From contig JASEFB010000034.1 in assembly GCA_030019325.1 (NCBI GenBank), positions 1 to 17,900 of the forward strand: a DNA stretch of 17,900 nt, in the 5' to 3' direction. Every line of letters starts with the position of its first letter. Positions within the stretch are counted from its first letter, which is position 1. Positions 1 to 7,411 of this stretch are shown piece after piece. The notes under the pieces were generated by a model, which was not told where the DNA came from, made no database searches, and worked only from the letters and a program-made list of their open reading frames with translations. A program made the translations under genes and the position numbers. The stretch comes from an archaeon (lineage in GTDB: Archaea; Halobacteriota; Syntropharchaeia; Alkanophagales; Methanospirareceae).

Positions 1-1278
1 ATGAAATCGGAGAAGCTTTTTGAACGTGCTTCAAGATATATGCCCGGTGGGGTCAGTAGCCCGGTGCGTGCATATACGCCATATCCGTTTTTTACGATGC
101 ATGCAAAGGGCTCACGAATATATGATGTAGATGGCAGGGAATATATTGATTACTGTTTAGCATATGGACCACTCGTCTTAGGACACAGCAACGAAGAGGT
201 GAAGAATGCAGTGAGAGAACAGCTTGAAAAAGGATGGCTTTATGGCACGCCACACGAGAAGGAGATAGAGCTTGCAAAAAAGATAATAACCCATTATCCT
301 TCAATTGAGATGGTTAGGTATGTTAATACCGGCAGTGAAGCGACAATGGCAGGTATTAGGCTTGCACGAGGGTTTAAGGAACGTGATAAAATCGTAAAAA
401 TCGAGGGAGGATTTCATGGAGCACATGATGCCGTCCTAGTCAAAGCAGGCTCAGGGGCTACCACCTTTGGCATTCCGGACTCAAAAGGAATTCCAAAGAA
501 TTCCGTGCAAAACACTCTTCAAGTTCCCTTTAATGATGCAGCGGCACTTACCGCACTGCTGGAGAAGAATTCCGGTGAGGTTGCCGGTGTTATCATAGAG
601 CCAGTGATGGGAAATGTTGGACCTATACCGCCGGAGGAAGGTTATTTGAGTGATATAAGGAAGATAACGAGGGAGAACGATGTTTTACTCATCCTTGATG
701 AGGTAATTACCGGGTTCAGACTCGCTTTGGGTGGTGCACAGGAATTTTATGGAGTAGATGCGGATTTGACGATTTTAGGCAAAATTGTAGGTGGAGGTTT
801 TCCTATTGGTGTGCTTGGAGGCAAAAGAGAGATTATGGAGCTTGTAGCCCCCTCGGGAGCGGTATATCAGGCTGGAACTTTTAGCGGCAATCCAGTATCG
901 ATTACAGCTGGATTGAAGACGGTAGAAATAATGGAGAGGGAACGGGTGCCACAACGGATAAACAACCTTGGCGAAAGAATGAGGTCCGCTTTACGTGAAA
1001 TCGTGCGAGATTCTGGAGTTGAAGGTTCTGTTTCCGGAGTGGGCTCGATGTTCAAGGTTTTTTTCAGTGCAGGAGGGATTACAGTAAGGAATTATGCTGA
1101 CGCTTTAGGATGTGATAAAAACAAATATATGAACTTATTTCATGCCATGCTCTCTTCTGGTATATTTTTGCCGCCTTCTCAGTTCGAAACGAATTTCATC
1201 AGTTTTGCGCACACTGATGAAGATATAGAGAGGTCAATAGAGGCGTATAAGGAGAATATTAACGATTCACACGGTTAG
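1..1278 (+). CDS. hemL: Glutamate-1-semialdehyde 2,1-aminomutase
   Basis: PLP-dependent enzyme that converts glutamate-1-semialdehyde to 5-aminolevulinate, the last step of the C5 route feeding heme, siroheme, F430 and corrinoids; cytoplasmic. The 425-residue length is normal for the family. The N-terminus contains the family motif MPGGVSSPVRA, the middle has NTGSEATMAGIRLARG and the aspartate motif LILDEVITGFR, and the PLP-binding lysine is K261 in LGKIVGGGFPIG. The C-terminus (FETNFISFAHTDEDIERS) is complete. The ATG is the first base of the window, so the ribosome-binding site and promoter cannot be seen. The next plus-strand gene is hemC, 530 bp downstream, with a minus-strand antitoxin gene between them. 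The stop codon overlaps by two bases the stop of a toxin remnant on the other strand. Assignment is firm from conserved motifs. Confidence 0.96.
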   Translation: MKSEKLFERASRYMPGGVSSPVRAYTPYPFFTMHAKGSRIYDVDGREYIDYCLAYGPLVLGHSNEEVKNAVREQLEKGWLYGTPHEKEIELAKKIITHYPSIEMVRYVNTGSEATMAGIRLARGFKERDKIVKIEGGFHGAHDAVLVKAGSGATTFGIPDSKGIPKNSVQNTLQVPFNDAAALTALLEKNSGEVAGVIIEPVMGNVGPIPPEEGYLSDIRKITRENDVLLILDEVITGFRLALGGAQEFYGVDADLTILGKIVGGGFPIGVLGGKREIMELVAPSGAVYQAGTFSGNPVSITAGLKTVEIMERERVPQRINNLGERMRSALREIVRDSGVEGSVSGVGSMFKVFFSAGGITVRNYADALGCDKNKYMNLFHAMLSSGIFLPPSQFETNFISFAHTDEDIERSIEAYKENINDSHG

Positions 1279-1362
1279 CTGATGTCTCCAGGCGGTGGTC
1301 GCCCTTCTCGTTCCCAGAACGCTCGCAGATTGCGTACACCATGAACAAAACCGATAATATAT
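1275..1362 (-). pseudogene. C-terminal remnant of a RelE/ParE-like toxin
   Basis: Immediately after the antitoxin stop, shifted by one frame, the minus strand reads about 28 codons ending in TAA at 1277-1275. The peptide includes GFVHGVRNLRAFWE, which resembles the last strand and tail of RelE/ParE-type toxins (pattern I-x-x-V-x-H-G-x-R-D/N-L). A full toxin would have about 85-100 residues, so most of the gene is missing. There is no start codon of its own at the expected place. The simplest reading is a deletion that removed the toxin body and left the antitoxin. The family call rests on a short match by eye and needs a homology search. Confidence 0.45.
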
Positions 1363-1551
1363 TTACTTTCCGAGCCATTTGCTCATTCTTCGTTCAATCT
1401 CTTCCTGGTCGAGTATACGTCCTTCTTCTATATCTTCCAGCCCACGCTCAATCTTCTCTCGCACATAGATATGATACTGGATATCCTCGAACGACGAGTC
1501 ATCCGGGAGCTGCTCGAGCATCTTTCGAACTTCTTCTTTTGCTGTACTCAT
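1363..1551 (-). CDS. RelB-like antitoxin of a type II toxin-antitoxin pair
   Basis: Small acidic, largely helical protein of 62 residues. The sequence pattern LPDDSSFEDIQYHIYV followed by EKIERGLEDIEEGRILDQEE is typical of small antitoxins encoded just before RelE/ParE toxins in archaea and bacteria: a helix, a conserved 'DIEEGR' turn and a C-terminal amphipathic helix that wraps the toxin. The start is ATG at 1551, preceded by a purine-rich stretch (AAGGGGGC) about 10 nt upstream and by an AT-rich TATA-like box near 1604-1618. The expected toxin gene downstream is reduced to a C-terminal scrap at 1275-1362, so this is probably an orphan antitoxin. It lies between convergently placed hemL and divergently placed hemC. 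The family assignment is by pattern; a stand-alone small regulator is the alternative. Confidence 0.7.
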   Translation of the reverse strand: MSTAKEEVRKMLEQLPDDSSFEDIQYHIYVREKIERGLEDIEEGRILDQEEIERRMSKWLGK

Positions 1552-1603
1552 TCTTTTTTATTGCCCCCTTAAACTATGCACATCTTTAGCTGAAATAATT
1601 AAT

Positions 1604-1618
1604 GATATATTTATATAT
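1604..1618 (-). promoter_or_regulatory. TATA-box-like promoter element, near-symmetric
   Basis: The AT block reads TATATAAATATATC on the minus strand and GATATATTTATATATA on the plus strand. On the minus strand transcription would start about 25 nt downstream near 1580, leaving a leader of about 30 nt before the antitoxin ATG. On the plus strand the start would be near 1640, giving hemC a leader of about 170 nt. The minus-strand assignment fits better, but the box is almost symmetric and could serve both directions. Call by archaeal TATA consensus only. Confidence 0.4.
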
Positions 1619-1808
1619 AGGATAAAGATAGTTAAGAGTCTCATCATTGCCATTATTGTGGCAACGATTTGTGGAGTCCTTGCCCGTTTTATATGGAGTC
1701 GTCTCAAGAAACAAAGGGAACATTAGGTAAAGAAGCGAGAAGGAAAGAAAAGAGGTGGGTTTGAAATAAATGTTTAAGATCCCGAGTTTAGTGACGGAGT
1801 AACTACAA

Positions 1809-2678
1809 ATGATTATCGGTACGAGAGGTAGTAAACTGGCGATTTTGCAAACTGAGAAGGTATGTGAGAGGTTGAGAGATCTTGGATTGAGAGATGAGCT
1901 CACGAAAAAAACAGTGAGTAGTTTAGGAGATGTTATTACGAACAGAGCATTATATGACATGCCATCGGAGGGCGTTTTTGTGAAAAAACTTGATATGCTG
2001 CTTTTGGCCGGTAAAATAGACATTGCGGTGCATAGCATGAAGGATATACCTTTGGAAAGAGATGAGAAATTAGAGACATCGGCGGTTTTACCTCGTGATT
2101 CTCCTTTTGATGTCCTCATCTCACGGTATAGATTGGATGATATGCCGGACGGTGCACAAATAGGGACTTCAAGTGTGAGGAGGAGATTTCAATTTCTGAA
2201 TTACGCTCGGGAGAAGGGTATAAAAGTGGAGATAAAGGATATCAGAGGTAACGTTGACACGAGGATCAAGAAGTTCAGGAGAGGCGATTATGATGGTGTG
2301 ATTCTTGCTGAAGCTGGACTTGCGAGGTTGGGTATGGGCATAGCATATGAACGGCTTGATCGCAACCCTTTTGTGCCTTCGCCAGGACAAGGGATAATTG
2401 CGGTAGTTGCGAGAAAAGGGTCGGAGGAGAGCGAGATTTTAAAGGAGATAGACGATGCGGAAACGAGAGTGGAGGCTGAAGTGGAGAGAGAGGTATTAAA
2501 AGCAATTGGTGGAGGGTGTTCGCTTCCGGTAGGGGTGCATGCTTGTTGTAAAGGAGAAGAGGTGGAATTGACGGTCTATATCGCCCCTTCTGCTGAAACA
2601 TACATTTTACAAAAAGTTGTTCTTTCCAGAGATTACTATTTGGAAGAGGCAAGAGATTTTATCTCAAAATTATTTTGA
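1809..2678 (+). CDS. hemC: Hydroxymethylbilane synthase (porphobilinogen deaminase)
   Basis: Condenses four porphobilinogen molecules into hydroxymethylbilane, the linear tetrapyrrole used for uroporphyrinogen III; cytoplasmic. The protein of 289 residues is close to archaeal HemC length. It begins with the family motif IGTRGSKLAILQTE, has AVHSMKD with the catalytic aspartate D79, then GTSSVRR and RGNVDTR for the substrate pyrroles, and GGGCS with C237, the residue that carries the dipyrromethane cofactor. The ATG at 1809 places the GTRGSKLA motif at the normal distance from the N-terminus; a GGAG lies about 9 nt upstream (1796-1799). It belongs functionally with hemL. The promoter is uncertain: either a TATA-like GAAATAAAT near 1763-1771 or the distant AT block near 1610. 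No convincing terminator follows. Confidence 0.96.
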   Translation: MIIGTRGSKLAILQTEKVCERLRDLGLRDELTKKTVSSLGDVITNRALYDMPSEGVFVKKLDMLLLAGKIDIAVHSMKDIPLERDEKLETSAVLPRDSPFDVLISRYRLDDMPDGAQIGTSSVRRRFQFLNYAREKGIKVEIKDIRGNVDTRIKKFRRGDYDGVILAEAGLARLGMGIAYERLDRNPFVPSPGQGIIAVVARKGSEESEILKEIDDAETRVEAEVEREVLKAIGGGCSLPVGVHACCKGEEVELTVYIAPSAETYILQKVVLSRDYYLEEARDFISKLF

Positions 2679-2702
2679 TTAGCATTCGCTTTTCGTTCTA
2701 TC

Positions 2703-2825
2703 TCAGAGGAGATTATGCCCCCCTTCGCCTCCATTTTGTTTTATGGGTCGTAGAGGTACGATATAGAGTTTCCCGTCGTTATAGTGCACATTTGCCTCCA
2801 CGCCATAAACCCGTTTGATATTATC
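2703..2825 (-). pseudogene. C-terminal remnant of a BtuD/FepC-like ABC ATPase
   Basis: The minus strand reads 40 codons without a start, beginning directly after an in-frame TGA, then stopping with TGA at 2705-2703. The peptide contains DNIKRVYGVEANV and then LYIVPLRPIK. This matches, with conservative changes, the last 29 residues of the complete ATPase at 8023-8796 (DNIKQVYGVEATV and PYIVPIRPVK), but it carries an 11-residue longer glycine-containing tail. It therefore is the end of a second, paralogous transporter ATPase whose body has been lost. No nucleotide-binding motif remains. The identification is by direct comparison inside the window and is strong. Confidence 0.8.
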
Positions 2826-2868
2826 TCAATGCGCCTACCACTATTTTTGGTCTCTTATTCATATTCAT
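2823..2868 (-). pseudogene. Orphan gene start (15 codons) after the surface-protein operon
   Basis: Just downstream of the S-layer-like gene the minus strand has GGTGAT, a good match to the end of an archaeal Shine-Dalgarno site, followed by ATG AAT AAG at 2862; a second possible ATG is at 2868. The reading continues as MNKRPKIVVGALR and stops with TAA at 2825-2823, where the ATPase remnant begins in another frame. It looks like the true 5' end of a lost gene joined by a deletion to the 3' end of the ABC ATPase. The identity of the lost gene cannot be told from so few residues. Confidence 0.4.
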
Positions 2869-2874
2869 CACCTT

Positions 2875-5331
2875 TTATCTCTTATCTCGATGCCCCCTCG
2901 CTTTCGCTCTTCTCACATATGCTACTGCAATGAGCACCGCTAACGAACTTATAAGTTCAAACCCGGGTATTTGTGTTCCTGTCTCTTCTTCGGCTGCGGA
3001 TATAGGTGGCGAGGATGAAGAGGGCATAACCGTCGCAATTGGAGTTGCTGTGGATGCCGGTATGGAAGCTTGTCCTTGAATAGTTATCACTCCTTCATCT
3101 GAACATCTATCGGGAATGTTAACACCGACTTTCCATCTTCCAACGGATAATGTATTCGTATCAAATTCTGCTGTTATCCTCCCGTTGTTCACTTTAACCG
3201 TCTTAATCTCTTTATCTCCACTTCCCTCTTTTTCCATACTTATCCACGCCATAGTACCTTCTTTCACATTGGTCGTTGCAATAATCGTTAGACTTTCACC
3301 AAACGTGGCATCTTCCAGTGCGAGTTTTACCTCCGGGTTAACGACCTTAAACTCTTTCTTCATAAAAATGTCATCACTGCCAGCTTTTTCAATCGCATCT
3401 TCAACTATCGCAATCCTCAGATCCAATGTCTTCGGTTCATCACCGATCACCCATTTTCCATCGTATGCCGATATCGCATCTGTCACACCATCCCTTCCTT
3501 CATGGAGCACAATAACGGTGTACACGCCTACATCTGGTTTGATCAGCTTCGCTTTATAGCTGTTATCCCGGACTGCCGTGGCAATTGCCACTCCTTCATA
3601 CGGAAATATCACTTCTCCTTTGCCATTCAACACCAATAAATATAGCTTATCAGTTCCGCTCGCAGTTCCTTTTATCAACACATCGTCACCCTCTGCTATA
3701 ACAGCCGGTAAATCTAAGGTGAGCACCTTTGACTCAATCAACGTAAATTCTGCATCCGCGTCAGCACCGTTTCTCAGCTTCCAGTCTTCTGATACCTCCT
3801 CGCCACTGCCAAATTCAATTGGTGCAGCAATGAATACCTCGATCTTCTTCGTCCCCTCCATCTCCCCAACTGTTTTGTACTCAGATTCAAATTTCCCCCG
3901 CGTTATCTTTGCCTTTTCCACATACTTACCATCGATCACTATCACCGCATAGCTGCCATAATTTGATTTTCCAGAGATCTTTACGGGATCTCCTATCATT
4001 ACGGTATCACTCGATAACTCTATTGATACCTCTCCTTCAACGAGTTCAATATACCTCGAAGCCACTTCATCCTCCAAACCTTTAAATTCCCCATCCCCAT
4101 CCACGTCAACCTCTATTCTTATATTGTGCTTTCCCACATGAACGCCCGATGTATCCCACCTGAACCTCTTCTCACCTTCTTTGTTTAAGGTGACATTCTC
4201 CTTAGGAACACCATCTATGTACAGTCTCACATCCTTTCCTGAAAATGCGCTCTTTACGGTGATCTCCGCGATCTCCCCCTTTATAACGGTATCACTTGTA
4301 TCGATCTCCAACTCCCTTGCTTTAATCTCAAAATTTAGCTTCTTCTCAACCCCGGTTGCAAAATCCTCCAGTGTTATCGTGTATCTCCCCTCTTCAACGT
4401 CTAAACCTGACATATTCAGCACTATAGTTCCATCTTGTATATCAACGCCGGAAATATCTTCGGAAATATTCCAAAATTTCGTTTCTTCATTGTACTCTAT
4501 CGGTATCTCGTAAATATCCGTACCGTTAATGTCTCGTATTGAATGCCCCTGGGATTCGATAGTAAACTTCATAAAGCCCGCTTCTTTGTTGTTTGACGCT
4601 ATGCGTAGGATCAAAGAACCTTTCCTGTATGTTTTATCTGTGGGTTCTAAATCCAATCTGAAGGTATGGGTATCAAGTGTGAGCCAACCTTGATAATCAA
4701 TTGCGGAAATGTAAATGTTTGTTTTATCTTCGTAGCTTTCCTTACTGGCAACGTAAATATCTCTACTTTCTCTGTCGATTATTAGCCATTCATACTTGGC
4801 TTTTCTTTCAATGGTAGTGTTCTCGGAAAGTAAATAACCTTTTTCTTTCAGTCTATCCTTCAACTCCCCGGGAATAGTGCCGTTATTCAAATCTCCTTCT
4901 ACTTTTTTATCTATGCTAAACAAATACGCCATATTCTCAAAATATACTCCATTTCTATTTGTGTCATTTGAGAACCGATAATATCCCTCATATTTCCCCT
5001 CTGTATCCCATTCGGTAGAAATAAAAGAAGTTTTGAAATTGCTTGAAGAAACACCAGTGGAAGTGAATATGCCATCGATTCGTATCTCGGTCATTTCATA
5101 ACCCGTGCTGTTTTTGAAGCTTATCTTTTCCCCTTTATAAACAACAAATATCGGATTTCCTGCCTCTATTTCGTCTTTTATAAATTTGTTGGTGCCGGGG
5201 CTCTCGCTATCGCATGTTATCACCCCACCTGTCTTTGTATATGTTCGATCTGTCGTTGATGCAGATACTGTTGAAACGAGGATTAACAGCAATGCGACTA
5301 AAAACAAAGCTAGAAAGACTTTTGCTCTCAT
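2875..5331 (-). CDS. Large secreted surface protein with Ig-like repeats and PGF-CTERM tail
   Basis: An 818-residue exported protein, probably an S-layer or other envelope glycoprotein. It has an N-terminal signal peptide (about residues 1-24, ending VSTVSA). The N-terminal third resembles the DUF3821/S-layer-type domain of methanogen surface proteins. At least four beta-rich repeats follow in the C-terminal two thirds, with recurring openings such as EIDTSDTVIKGEIAEITV, IELSSDTVMIGDPVKISG and ALEDATFGESLTIIA. Many N-glycosylation sequons are present (NST, NDT, NGT, NTT, NIS, NMS, NVT). A Thr/Pro/Ser stalk leads to IPGFE, a hydrophobic segment and a basic tail, the PGF-CTERM signal recognised by archaeosortase A. 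The start overlaps the stop of the preceding gene as ATGA and has a GGAGG site just upstream, so the two are translationally coupled. Family membership of the N-terminal domain is moderate; export and C-terminal processing are well supported. Confidence 0.85.
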   Translation of the reverse strand: MRAKVFLALFLVALLLILVSTVSASTTDRTYTKTGGVITCDSESPGTNKFIKDEIEAGNPIFVVYKGEKISFKNSTGYEMTEIRIDGIFTSTGVSSSNFKTSFISTEWDTEGKYEGYYRFSNDTNRNGVYFENMAYLFSIDKKVEGDLNNGTIPGELKDRLKEKGYLLSENTTIERKAKYEWLIIDRESRDIYVASKESYEDKTNIYISAIDYQGWLTLDTHTFRLDLEPTDKTYRKGSLILRIASNNKEAGFMKFTIESQGHSIRDINGTDIYEIPIEYNEETKFWNISEDISGVDIQDGTIVLNMSGLDVEEGRYTITLEDFATGVEKKLNFEIKARELEIDTSDTVIKGEIAEITVKSAFSGKDVRLYIDGVPKENVTLNKEGEKRFRWDTSGVHVGKHNIRIEVDVDGDGEFKGLEDEVASRYIELVEGEVSIELSSDTVMIGDPVKISGKSNYGSYAVIVIDGKYVEKAKITRGKFESEYKTVGEMEGTKKIEVFIAAPIEFGSGEEVSEDWKLRNGADADAEFTLIESKVLTLDLPAVIAEGDDVLIKGTASGTDKLYLLVLNGKGEVIFPYEGVAIATAVRDNSYKAKLIKPDVGVYTVIVLHEGRDGVTDAISAYDGKWVIGDEPKTLDLRIAIVEDAIEKAGSDDIFMKKEFKVVNPEVKLALEDATFGESLTIIATTNVKEGTMAWISMEKEGSGDKEIKTVKVNNGRITAEFDTNTLSVGRWKVGVNIPDRCSDEGVITIQGQASIPASTATPIATVMPSSSSPPISAAEEETGTQIPGFELISSLAVLIAVAYVRRAKARGHRDKR

Positions 5332-6509
5332 TTCCTCCCCCTCCTTATGAGATATACGGCTAAAATGAGAAACCCAGCAACTGCAACTGCTGCTTCAAAG
5401 CCAGATGGGGTCGGTGTACGAGGAGAAGATGTTGAGGCTGATGTTTCAGGTGTTTGTGTAGTGGTTACGGATACAGAGGGTATTGGTGTAGCAGCCACAG
5501 GGGTTGGCATGACAGTAGAAGGGAGCGCTGGTGTCGGTGTAATAACAGTACCAGGTTTCTCTTCTCCCTCTTTATACCTCAAAATCAAAAATGCACCACT
5601 TGGTACCAAATAATCTCCATCGTCCACGATCTTCACCGTATTATCTTTCGCTACTACGTAACCGGTAACATCCCTTTCATCAATGGCAAGCTCATCATAC
5701 GGGTCTCCAGCATACACACGATCCCAAATCCTTTCATTAAACACAAGTGTGTTTTCACCCTTATCACCGCCGGGAACGATCGTCAACAATGTCGCACTCT
5801 TTAGGTTATCAATAGCTCGATCAATTTTCCCACCAAACTTGGCGGTTGTGACAGCGTCTTCAGCATGCTCAATATTTTTCATATCCAGCATGTCACAGCC
5901 CTCATTTATCCAATATTCAAGCTCTTCCCCTTTTTCATCTTCACAAATCAACAAAAGAACGAGTCCTACCATCGAAAAGCTCTTGGATTCTGTTGCACTA
6001 TTCTCAACCTCGACGGTGTATACCCTCCTTCCCCATATATAATCAGTAACATCATAGCAATACGTTCCACTTGGATAGTCATAATCCCCGGAACCTTTTC
6101 TATCCCTATATTCTCTATCCACCGTTACTTCATTTCCATCGAAGGTAACCTCCATATCAGGATATACCCCCTCTTCTCCCGCATGGCTCCCGGTCCAGTA
6201 TGCATACAATCTCGCAATCTTTACTCTCGAGCTTTCTGAAATATCGAGATCAAAAGAGACCAGATACATATCCCCGGGGGCTATATCGCCCATATATTCG
6301 CTATCTCCAATCGTATATCTCCAATCTCCACGGATCTTTTCATGGGTATAGGTTGTTAATGGGTGATCCCCCGTGTAATCCGCACATACTGGGATGACAA
6401 CCGCCATTCCGAATGTCAATGCTACTGTACACATAACTACAACTATGCTCCTCATCACCACAAAACCAAATTTTTTCATCTTCTTCTTACCCCCTTTTCG
6501 CTCCCTCAT
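5328..6509 (-). CDS. DUF3344 secreted surface protein with C-terminal anchor
   Basis: Exported protein of up to 393 residues with a domain I recognise as DUF3344, found in archaeal cell-surface proteins. Characteristic stretches are ARLYAYWT, PDMEVTFDG, DYPSGTYCYDVTDY, YWINEGCDML, ATLLTIVPGGD and DERDVTGYVV. The signal sequence is a hydrophobic stretch ending near VCA. After the domain come a Pro/Thr/Ser-rich stalk (about residues 316-370) and a single membrane segment with a basic tail (RRGRK). The anchor motif reads PSGFE rather than the usual PGFE, a possible archaeosortase signal variant. The ATG at 6509 has no ribosome-binding site; the ATG at 6479 (residue 11) is preceded by GGGGGT about 9 nt upstream and gives a cleaner signal peptide, so it is the likelier start. 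It forms a two-gene operon with the 818-residue protein. No function is known for the domain. Confidence 0.85.
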   Translation of the reverse strand: MRERKGGKKKMKKFGFVVMRSIVVVMCTVALTFGMAVVIPVCADYTGDHPLTTYTHEKIRGDWRYTIGDSEYMGDIAPGDMYLVSFDLDISESSRVKIARLYAYWTGSHAGEEGVYPDMEVTFDGNEVTVDREYRDRKGSGDYDYPSGTYCYDVTDYIWGRRVYTVEVENSATESKSFSMVGLVLLLICEDEKGEELEYWINEGCDMLDMKNIEHAEDAVTTAKFGGKIDRAIDNLKSATLLTIVPGGDKGENTLVFNERIWDRVYAGDPYDELAIDERDVTGYVVAKDNTVKIVDDGDYLVPSGAFLILRYKEGEEKPGTVITPTPALPSTVMPTPVAATPIPSVSVTTTQTPETSASTSSPRTPTPSGFEAAVAVAGFLILAVYLIRRGRK

Positions 6510-6570
6510 GATTTAAGCAAAAAGGCTTTGCAATCATCAATTTTTTCCTGAAAAATATAAGTCTGAACTC

Positions 6571-6582
6571 TTTATAAAAATA
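6571..6582 (-). promoter_or_regulatory. TATA box of the surface-protein operon
   Basis: On the minus strand the sequence reads TATTTTTATAAA, a good archaeal TATA box. Initiation about 25 nt downstream, near 6545, would give a leader of about 65 nt before the ATG at 6479. It is the only clear TATA match upstream of the DUF3344 gene, apart from a weaker CTTATATTT at 6551-6560. Confidence 0.55.
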
Positions 6583-6679
6583 GCGGGGGAAAGCCGGTGT
6601 AATAATCGGGTAAGGAACGTTAGCTAAGAGAACATTAATGAGCGAACCCTCTGTTCGAGTACTTTTTCAGGTCGCGGTT

Positions 6680-7411
6680 TTAATAGTCTACCTCAACGCT
6701 TCTAAAAAAGTAAGTGCTTAAACCGATCATAAAGGTACAAAAACCCACCAAAACGAACAGATCTAGGGTTAAAGAGAAATGTGCCATCCCAATTAGGCTA
6801 TATCGTAGTCCATCAACACCGTATGTTAAAGGATTGAGGTAGGTCAAATATTTTAGCCAGAGAGGCAATCGCTCTAATGGAAATAACGCGGAGGATAAGA
6901 TAAAAATAGGAAATGTGAAAAGACTCACAATTAAATGAAAACCCTGCATGTCATTTATCAGTGATGCGAATATCAGTCCCAAACAAACAAATGAAGTAGC
7001 AATTAGAATCATGCAGAGTACAGAAGACAAAAATCCTAAAACCCCTTTTATCTTGAACCCGATACCTACTGCGATTAACAATATAAAAAATCCTTGTAGT
7101 AGCGCCGTAGTCATTCCTCCAAGTGTTTTACCTAAGACAATGGAAACCCTGCTAACAGGTGTAACCATTATCTCTTTCAAGAATCCAAATTGTCTATCCC
7201 AGATGACGGATAACCCGCTGGTAATTGAATTGAAAAGCAAAACCATTCCAATAATGCCAGGTGCAAGAAAAGCTATATAAGTGATTCCTGGTGGCATATT
7301 GGAGAATTTAAAAGCAGCGTCAAATCCCATTCCTAAAAACAGAAGAAAAAAGAGCGGCATACCCAATGACCCAATGAGTCTGCTTTGTTTAATCTTTTGA
7401 TGTACTCCCAA
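6680..7411 (-). CDS. ABC-2 type (DrrB-like) exporter permease, 5'-truncated
   Basis: Integral membrane permease of the ABC-2 family, partner of the DrrA-like ATPase just upstream. Six hydrophobic segments are visible, with the family features SRLIGSLGMPLFFLLFLG at the start, VIWDRQFGFLKEIMVTPVSR in the middle and YLNPLTYGVDGLRYSL near the end. Family members normally have about 25-30 further residues of N-terminal cytoplasmic arm; here homology begins abruptly at about codon 10 (near 7384), and the only start in frame is a TTG at 7411 without a ribosome-binding site, inside the ATPase remnant. The gene thus lost its own start in a deletion that joined it, out of frame, to the ATPase. It may still be made through re-initiation, but is more likely decaying. 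The substrate (drug, lipid or other compound) cannot be deduced. Confidence 0.75.
   Translation of the reverse strand: MGVHQKIKQSRLIGSLGMPLFFLLFLGMGFDAAFKFSNMPPGITYIAFLAPGIIGMVLLFNSITSGLSVIWDRQFGFLKEIMVTPVSRVSIVLGKTLGGMTTALLQGFFILLIAVGIGFKIKGVLGFLSSVLCMILIATSFVCLGLIFASLINDMQGFHLIVSLFTFPIFILSSALFPLERLPLWLKYLTYLNPLTYGVDGLRYSLIGMAHFSLTLDLFVLVGFCTFMIGLSTYFFRSVEVDY

Noticed and set aside
1341..1589. Open frame of 82 codons on the plus strand opposite the antitoxin gene
   Set aside because: The opposite strand encodes a recognisable antitoxin; this product shows no domain-like pattern.
1586..2119. Open frame of 177 codons on the minus strand over the start of hemC
   Set aside because: It is antisense to conserved HemC motifs, has a low-complexity Ser/Leu-rich product and no ribosome-binding site.
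6640..6665. GCGAACCCTCTGTTCGAG, resembling a tRNA T-arm or a small terminator hairpin
   Set aside because: A 5-bp stem with a 5-nt loop only; no acceptor, D or anticodon arm is found around it, and no T run follows on the minus strand.
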